From positions 179,432,375-179,496,374 of the forward strand of contig CM077150.1 of assembly GCA_039583875.1 (NCBI GenBank): a stretch of 64,000 bases of DNA, written 5' to 3'. Source of the DNA: Platanthera guangdongensis. Taxonomy: Eukaryota; Streptophyta; Magnoliopsida; Asparagales; Orchidaceae. Positions 57,301-64,000 of the stretch are shown piece by piece (the stretch's first letter is position 1; each line of letters starts with the position of its first letter). The position numbers were made by a program, and so were the translations under genes. The notes under the pieces were generated by a model. The model did no database searches, was not told where the DNA came from, and saw only the letters and a program-made list of their open reading frames with translations.

Positions 57301-58080
57301 CATGTTTATCGTAGCGGCCACGATGGCGGCCGAGACCCCTAGCGAGGCAGAGATTACTGATCCGGATGTTCGGCAGATGATGGATGACTTTAGAGATATT
57401 ATGCCTGAGGAGCTCCCTGATGAGCTTCCCCGAATGAGGGACATCCAGCATGTGATTGATTTGATCCCTAGGGCATTTTTGCCCAATCTGCCGCATTATC
57501 GTTTAAATCCAACTGAGCATGCTGAGCTAAGCGACAAGTCGATGATCTGCTGCGGAAGAAGTTTATACGAGAGGGTTTGAGTTCATGTGATGTACCGGCC
57601 CTTCATACCCTGAAGAAGGACGGGAACTGGCGCATGTGCATTGATAATCGTGTCATAAATAAGATTACGGTGAAGTATTGTTTTTTGATTCTCCTTCTTA
57701 ATGATCTCCTAGATTTGATGATTGGTGTCTTCTCAAAGATCGATCTTCGCAGTAGGTACCACTAGATTAGAGTTAGAGAGGGAGATGAGTGGAAGACAGC
57801 CTTCAAGACAAAGAACGGCTTGTACGAGTGGTTGGTGACGTCGTTCGGATTATCGAACGCACCCAGTACATTTATGAGGGTGATGACTCAGGTACTGCGG
57901 CCCTATATGGGCAAATTCTTGGTCGTATATTTTGATGATATATTGATATACAGTCAGGGCTGCACCGAGCACTTACGCCATATTCGTCTGGTGTTCGAGC
58001 TCATCCAAAAGGAGCATCTATACATCAACTTAAAGAAGTGCTTGTTTTGTCACCATCCGTTCATTTATTGGGTTATTGAT
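57301..58080 (+). pseudogene. Element G reverse transcriptase, truncated
   Basis: Linker LPRMRDIQHVIDLIPRAFLP, a frame break near 57540, VPALHTLKKDGNWRMCIDNR, INKITVKYCF, FSKIDLRSRYH then a stop, [39 protein letters not shown] and catalytic [11 protein letters not shown] near 57930. Homology ends near 58080; the RT thumb, RNase H, integrase and 3' LTR are missing. Confidence 0.9.
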
Positions 58081-58266
58081 GCAACCTCCATCACATTATT
58101 TTCATGAAGTCGTCATGCATCATGGAATTTTATTTACTATGCATTTTTTGTTGTGATGCATTTTCTTTTTGGACACCTGCTTTTATTTAAAAAAATGTTT
58201 GGATCGTTGATTTGAATGACCGATGAGACCCTGAATAAAAAAGTCCGGTAATTTTAGTCGTTAGGA
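58081..58266. other. Non-coding
   Basis: T-rich junction between truncated G and LTR I. A short GATGCA/ATGCATCA-rich patch is seen at 58080-58160. Confidence 0.4.
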
Positions 58267-60727
58267 TGTAACGGGCAAGCTTAAAATTATTTAAAACGTA
58301 CAAATTTAAAAAGGTGAAAGATAGAATAATGAAATTAAGAAATATTATATTTGAGAGAGAACTTCGAGCAGAGAATTATTATGGAAGTGCACGATTGGAA
58401 ATAATCATTTAGGTAAAAGATAATTTAACAACTTTGGGAAGGAAATAATTTGAGAAAATCAATTTTCAGCCAAATAAGAAGAGAAGGCAATTTTGGAAGA
58501 AAATTAATTTCAGTCAATTAATAAGAGAAGGCAATTTGGGGAAATCATTGAGTCATTTTTTCTCGCTATTTAAGAAAAGAAGCCAGACCGTTAGAAAAAT
58601 AGCTCGGACAGCAGGAAATTGAAATTAATTTCAATCTCCCTGCCTTGCTGGTACTATTTCCCCTCTTCCCCTGCCCGTACAAATCATCTATCCAGAGTCC
58701 CACGACTCCCATCTCTTTGACAACAACAAGACAGCCGCGCCCGGCTCCTCCGTCAACTTGGCAACCTCCGCTACCCTAGTCCCGACGCCAGCAGCCTTCC
58801 GCTGTCAAGGCGGTCGCTGTCACAACCCGCATTTTCGCCGCATAAAATAACTTATCAGAGTAAGGAAAAATGTGTGTCATGATGCCACGTCAGCAGGGGA
58901 TAACTGCGGACGCTCAGGCAGACACCAACCTAATCATGAAGAAAGATTCTTTAAATTATTTTAAGGAAAATCAGTTAAGTGCAATAGTTAGCCGTATCCC
59001 TCGACTTAGTGGCTCATTTAGTCCACGAATCAAAATATAGATATACGCTGCGGAAAAGTACTTGTTTAGATTGACTCAAACATCCTACATGAGTATAAAC
59101 GTTCTCAAAGAACAAATCATGCTATGCAAGACTCTAAATTTATAATAGTAGTAAGGATAGCTTTTACGGTCGTCAAATATAATAGATTAGAGTTTTTAAA
59201 TTATGCAGTGCATGAAGTATTAGTAATAGATTTTATTCTTAAAAATACCTAACATGCATTTATAGCATAAATCCTTCCAGAGAGCAAGTAATTCGCATCC
59301 ACATATAAATAAGCAGCTAGCAAGTATCAAACAAATAACAATTCTGTGGGGGTCAACAACTGACACGAACCCACTTACAGAAAAGTAAGTCTGAACCAGT
59401 AACTAAGAAAACAACAATCTACCTCGCTGAGACGAGGTAAAGACCACGACCAACACTGCCGCCCAGAAACTCCAAAACTAGCTCTGTTATCAGCTACTGC
59501 TCTGAACCTGAGGCATTCCAAAGACAGAACACCTCAGCAAGAAGGTACAAATGGTGGCAGAGAATTAATAAGGCAAAATAAAAAAAAAAGTCAAAAGGGG
59601 TACCAACCCAACACCAACAGTACTGAAATAAAGCACAAAAAGAGGAACAAGTCATCATCGGTGAAAAGAACTCTTACGTGATTCGTCACGTACAACAAAA
59701 GTACACCAGACGCACGAGGCTATAAGGTGACAACATGAATAATTCGTAAGGAAGAAATACAAAACCTTTATTAGGCACCTGTAGTCGACTCTACCCAAAA
59801 ACACGGGTGAGGTTGTCACTCGTGGACACACAAGCCAAAAACACAGGCGAGGTGGTCACTCTTGGGCACACCCACACGAATATAAAATTCGTCTAACTAC
59901 AAAGGAGTCTCATACTCTCCACCATACACCGCAGACACCCAAAAACCAGGTAAACTTCCACAGGGCACTAATGAAGGAAACAAACACTGCGGAGGTGGAA
60001 TCGTCCACTAAGTCCCGCAATCAAGAAAACCACCAAGAAAACACCACATATCTCGAGATTTGGCACGTCGGATTCTACTCAACACTAGAGATGAAAGACG
60101 CGGTTGATCAACCTCTAGGAGCGATTTACAATCCTAGATAAACTCTAACGCGTTCCTTAACAACGGTAAATAAGGCGATTAAAGCCAATACTAAAAAAAT
60201 ATTTTATCAAACCTCTATGAAGTTACCAAATTCAGTTAACAAGACAAGATTGAGAAATTTTCACGTAATCGAAAGATAAGACATGGCTATAACTTGGAAG
60301 GACATAAAGAAAATGCAAGAAGATAAAGGGGCAAAACTCATTCGTTACCATCAAACCGGACGAGTAGAAAAGAGGGTAAACCACCACTTGCCTTGATTTT
60401 ACTGGAAAAGTCCTCTGAATCACTGCACGTCGTAGATCGGGGCAAAAGGATGTGGGAGGAGTTGAAATCTGAAAAATAACGGCCGAAAAAGAGGTTAGGG
60501 CCGAAAAACTCTAACGAGAAATCTCAAGAAATGGGGAAGATATTACCACGATGGCGTAGTTCTCGGCGAGAGCTTTCCAGAACTATATTCGGTTGAAGAT
60601 TTTGAGTACCGGAGCACCGTAGGCGGCCACCGGAAGATTCACGAAAAAGAATCTCTCGCTCGCTGCTCTGGTTCGGGAGAAAAAATATCGGAGAAGATGA
60701 AGTTCGGTTCTAAAACCTAAGTCTAAG

Positions 60728-60752
60728 AATATATGTATATATATATTTTTAT
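60728..60752 (-). promoter_or_regulatory. Possible TATA region of LTR H
   Basis: A run of TATA on both strands, about 240 bp downstream of the array on the minus strand. Low-complexity sequence, so only suggestive. Confidence 0.35.
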
Positions 60753-60992
60753 AAAAAGTTTTGTCAAAAACGGGTTATTACGAGCGGTTACGCGGGAACC
60801 AAAAATAGAGATGTAGGATGACTCCAAATCGAAGTGTCCAACGTAAAAGTTGTAGATCTCGTCGAGACGAACAAATTTCATGTTGACTATTTTTCCATAC
60901 GACATAATTTTGATCCTCAAAAGGTCTCCCGAACTTAAACTGCAACGGACTACACGAGAACAACTTACGGGTACTCGAGAGATGGAATACGA

Positions 60993-61191
60993 CTACTCGA
61001 GTAGTTCGAAAATGGCTACTCGAGTAGTTCAAAATGGCTACTCGAGTAGTTCAAAATGGCTACTCGAGTAGTTCAAAATGGCTACTCGAGTAGTTCAAAA
61101 TGACTACTCGAGTAGTTCAAAATGGCTACTCGAGTAGTTCAAAATGGCTACTCGAGTAGTTCAAAATGGCTACTCGAGTAGTTTAAAACAG
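60993..61191. repeat. 22-bp tandem repeat with CTACTCGAGTAG palindrome
   Basis: Nine units starting at 60993, 61016, 61038, 61060, 61082, 61104, 61126, 61148 and 61170. Each has the 12-bp perfect palindrome CTACTCGAGTAG and a TTCAAAATGG spacer. Looser ACTCGAGTA words continue to about 61262. Spacing is an exact 22 bp after the first unit. Confidence 0.95.
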
Positions 61192-62538
61192 TACTCGAGT
61201 AACTGAAGAAGCACTCGTGTAGAAGGAAAAAATCACTCGAGTAAACATATAGCTACTCGAGAGGAGAAAACAAATTTTGCAGAATCAGTAAAATCTTTAC
61301 AAATATAACCAAAGAAATTAAACTATATAAATGAATAGTGTTTTTAATATTACTTTAATAATAAAATATTCATATTTATATATTTTTGAATAAAGAAATT
61401 ACGAGATCAAAACGGAGGCCCAACCGAGCGCCGAATTAAACGAAACTCACGCGGTAGGCGAATACTGACGCTACGAACACAACGACGAAGTCAAAACCAA
61501 AATCTGACGAGTCATTCCCGAGATATTATTCTTCAAAGTATACGGCTAATATAAACAATCCAAAACTTTAATCGCGCGTCGAGACTCCAAAAATGCTTGG
61601 ATTGCGACGAAACTTGACGAGCAAGTCCAAAATTACATAACTTAAATTCCAAATGCAAAATTTTCCCATTACAATAAGAATTCGGCCGACTCGACCGCAC
61701 GGACGCGAAAATGCCTTTACGGCATTGCGCCGTCAAGTCGACGTTAAAAGTAACGCCACGACGTCATAAATACGACGTTGTCCATTCAAATAAAATCATC
61801 GAAAAAATCGGGGGCGTTACAGTCGTGATCTTCATCAACCAGCTCCAGACGGCAGGCGCATCTCCTCCCTCTGGTAGCACGTCCGCCCCTCCGCCAATTG
61901 CTGTCGACCACGACACATTCCTTCCAATGATTCGGCGAACGGCAGGCCGTCGAAAATAGCGTCGACAAAAACAATCTTCTCGGCGCCCCTGGCGGTATCT
62001 CCTCTGTTGTGTTTTGGAGTCGGGAGAACCAAACCTTTGCCCACTCCTCGTTACCATTGCTGTCTACTCCAGTGGGCCCTCCAGCAACAACTCACGTCTC
62101 CTATTCCAGCCCTGCTAACGAACTTTGGACGGACTGCTCCCCTGTGGTATCCTCTCTCATTCTCTCTACTCGATTGTTAGTTTTAAATTTATGCGTTAAT
62201 TAGATAATTAATGAACTTGCCCAGAACATTCAACCGATTTTATTATCGTATTTCATAAATTGTTGTGTGTGTATTGCTTGTGGATGTACAATTCTCACCG
62301 CAGTTTGAATCGTTAAACATTCAAAGGATGTTCTCGCAAAGAACAATTAACGATCTTTGAAGTTCGTCCGTTGAAAATGGCTTGCACGTGTAATTTCATT
62401 TTGGTCGCTCGGCCTCTCTTTTAAAAATCAATTTATTTTTAAAACTCCAAATTTATTTTATAACAAAATAAATTATCTGCTAAAGTAATCATTTAAATTT
62501 GAAACCCTGATCCAGTTAACATCAGTTTGGAATCAGAG

Positions 62539-62870
62539 GGGGTATGGTTTGCTTTTATCGCAAATCACGCGATCCGGTTATCAAAAAATTAAATTAAATT
62601 TTTTATGGCCTTTTAAATTTTTAAAAAAAAAACTTTATCTTCAAAAAAAACTTATTTATAAAAAAATGTTCTTTGTTTCAGAATATATATATATATATTT
62701 TTATAGTATAAGCAAAAACCTAATCCCTCATGGTGTAACATTCGTTGGACCAAAATACCCTTATAAAATCAGTTTTGATGGGTTAACTAAGGGATATTTT
62801 TGTATTTTGGCTGGATTAGAGCTTAATTAAAAGAGACCTGCACTATTCACATAACTCAAAATCTCGATAC
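62539..62870. other. Non-coding, upstream of the PLP-homeostasis gene
   Basis: AT-rich with A runs. It probably includes the promoter of the next gene; no motif stands out. Confidence 0.4.
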
Positions 62871-63054
62871 GTATTCACGATCGTTCCCAAACCCTACTAC
62901 ATCGACGAAGCCGCACACCATCGTTGTTTTTCCCCTTCGGCTTCGGCTGCCGCCATTGCGTGGCAAAGCGCTGGTCTGCGACAAAGGGTAGGGGAAGAGA
63001 GGTGTAGAGAGATCGAGGAGGGGGCGAAATTCTGTGTAGGCGATCAGTCCGAAA

Positions 63055-63236
63055 ATGGCTGCTTCGGCGTTGGAAAGTGTTGCGGCAACTGCCCTGCGCT
63101 CGGTTCTTTCGAAGGTACACATGGCGGCGGAGAGATCCGACCGGCCTGTGGAGCAGGTGAGGGTCGTGGCCGTGAGCAAGACGAAGTCCGTCCCTGTCGT
63201 ACGCCAAGTCTACGAAGCCGGCCATCGTGTTTTCGG
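63055..63236 (+). CDS. Pyridoxal-phosphate homeostasis protein (YggS/PROSC family), first exon
   Basis: ATG at 63055 opens MAASALESVAATALRSVLSK, then VRVVAVSKTKSVPVVRQVYE and AGHRVFG. Family members bind pyridoxal phosphate on a lysine near the start of the barrel; the VSKTK motif carries it here. After FG the family continues GENYVQE, but this sequence reads an unrelated HPVFYFF, so the exon ends at or just before this point. A GT lies at CATC|GTGTTT and no canonical GTAAGT is present. Downstream exons are outside the window. No stop falls within the exon. Confidence 0.8.
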
Positions 63237-63280
63237 ACACCCCGTTTTCTACTTCTTCTGCGCAGGGCTAGGGCTCGCGT

Positions 63281-63509
63281 GCTTTTCTAGGACTCGCGAT
63301 TTCTTCCTCTTCGACTCCCGCGTGGGATTCTACCCGAATATGTTCTAGCGCGAATGGCTTACAGAAGCAGCAGTCATCGCCAGCCGCAGCCCCCGCGAGA
63401 AGAGCTCCGTTAATGGAAGGATCGAATCGAGTTCTCTCTCCTCCGAACGTCAGGGCGGCAGCGGCGGTGGACAACCTTTCTTCTTCTGGTTTCCCGAATT
63501 CACCTGTAA
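63281..63509 (+). CDS. Possible exon of unknown function
   Basis: An open plus-strand frame reads about STPAWDSTRICSSANGLQKQ, then ARRAPLMEGSNRVLSPPNVR, AAAAVDNLSSSGFPNSP, and stops at a good donor CCT|GTAAGG. Composition (Ala/Ser/Pro, codon-like GC) differs from the flanking AT-rich DNA. I do not recognise it, and its start and relation to the previous exon are unclear. Confidence 0.3.
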
Positions 63510-64000
63510 GGTTCATCTAGAATATTATAATTTCAGCACTATTCTGGTTGCAATTTCCATTGGAAGCTTGGGAGATTATCTAGCAGATGATTTTGAATAT
63601 GGAGGTGATTATTTGGGAGTAATAAACTTGGTGACTTGGAAAGATTCTCACAAGGGAAGGCTGCAGGTGCTTGCAAATCGAGTGCTAATCCTATTGATTT
63701 TGAAATAACTCAAAAATAAAGTAAAATTCAAGGCTTCTGTTGAGCTTCTCAAGGAAAATAAAATTAGAGTTTTCTGCTTGGTTTTCCTTCAGTGACAATG
63801 ATAGACCATACTCGCCTTTTTTTCGACATCCTCTCTTCTTCCGGGTTCACATCAACGACAACCTTTCTTCTTCCGGGTTCACACCACTTCCGGGTTCTTT
63901 TCTTCCCACCCCGTTCACCTTCCTCCTTTGTTTCAGCTTTCCCTGGAGATCACGCCATCAACGAAGTCCTTCTCCTCCAACAACACGATGCTAGGTCCTC
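63510..64000. other. Probable intron or intergenic DNA
   Basis: No exon recognised. A short direct repeat CTTCTTCCGGGTTCAC occurs at 63835 and 63873, with a related ACAACCTTTCTTCTTC also at 63471. Confidence 0.4.

Larger units (their letters stand above)
58818..61821 (-). mobile_element. Element H, 3.0-kb solo LTR (Gypsy, Tekay-like)
   Basis: On the minus strand starts TGTAACGCCCCCGAT (61821) and ends GGGTTGTGACA (58818). Flanks are GTCGC (58813-58817) and GTCGT (61822-61826), a target duplication with one C/T change. There is no coding sequence inside. The TGTAACGCCCC start matches the style of element E's LTR (TGTAACACCCC). A 22-bp palindrome array lies in its U3. Confidence 0.7.
58267..62521 (+). 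mobile_element. LTR I (Gypsy-like), split by solo LTR H
   Basis: TGTAACGGGCAAGC at 58267 and CAGTTAACA ending at 62521, followed seven bases on by TGGAATCAGAG (62528-62538), a PBS-like variant. Without H the LTR is about 1.25 kb. No internal genes follow the PBS. Borders are inferred. Confidence 0.45.

Noticed and set aside
60993..61191. CRISPR-like regular repeats
   Set aside because: Units are contiguous 22-mers with no unique spacers, in plant LTR DNA.

Overview
The window looks like nuclear DNA of a flowering plant, probably a eudicot. It has spliced plant genes, Ty1/Copia and Ty3/Gypsy LTR retrotransposons with tRNA-Met-type primer sites, MITE-like inverted-repeat DNA, and AT-rich spacers. 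No bacterial operon structure, organelle gene, rRNA or genuine tRNA gene is visible. Well over 80 % of the window is transposable elements, mostly decayed, and many are nested in one another.

Layout. 1-463 is the tail of a broken Gypsy Pol, followed by an LTR-like region with a palindrome array and TATA box (1181-1656). 2997-3537 is a pseudogene fragment resembling a plant HSP20-like gene. Between 4121 and 37633, on the minus strand, lie three exons of a plant L18a-like membrane-protein gene; two are near 37.5 kb and the last is at 4121-4174. The ~33-kb intron between them holds a nest of elements. (i) Element A is a plus-strand Sirevirus-type Copia 5' end (4365-6538), joined head-on to (ii) element D, a minus-strand Sirevirus (6539-15235) with gag, pol, an env-like ORF and its 5' LTR. 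(iii) Element C is a plus-strand Tork/Angela-type Copia (15236-~34075). (iv) Element B is a complete 12.7-kb Sirevirus (17643-30342) inserted in C with a perfect ATATG target duplication. (v) A MITE-like element L (35722-37281) contains K, a 659-bp giant palindrome with tRNA-like promoter boxes (36388-37046).

Right part. 38649-47604 is a full-length minus-strand Tekay-like Gypsy (E) with 2.2-kb LTRs and target duplication AAGTC. 47690-54100 is a decayed Copia (F) whose pol tail plus LTR is tandemly repeated about every 2 kb. 54101-58080 is a 3'-truncated Gypsy (G). 58267-62521 is an LTR (I) split by a 3-kb solo LTR (H, 58818-61821). 63055 starts the first exon of a pyridoxal-phosphate homeostasis (YggS/PROSC) gene.

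The recurring theme is dense arrays of short palindromic words in the LTRs, usually just upstream of the TATA box: GTCACG-GG-CGTGAC, TTGAGTGA/TCACTCAA, TGTCGACACA, TCGTCGAAC/GTTCGACGA, TCGTCGAGT/ACTCGACGA, GACACG-CC-CGTGTC and CTACTCGAGTAG. Words are shared between unrelated Copia and Gypsy lineages. In elements B and D the LTR word recurs in the pol-env spacer, and in B also inside the gag coding sequence. Sirevirus LTRs are known to carry palindromic motif clusters. The cross-lineage sharing and the internal copies are what deserve a second look.
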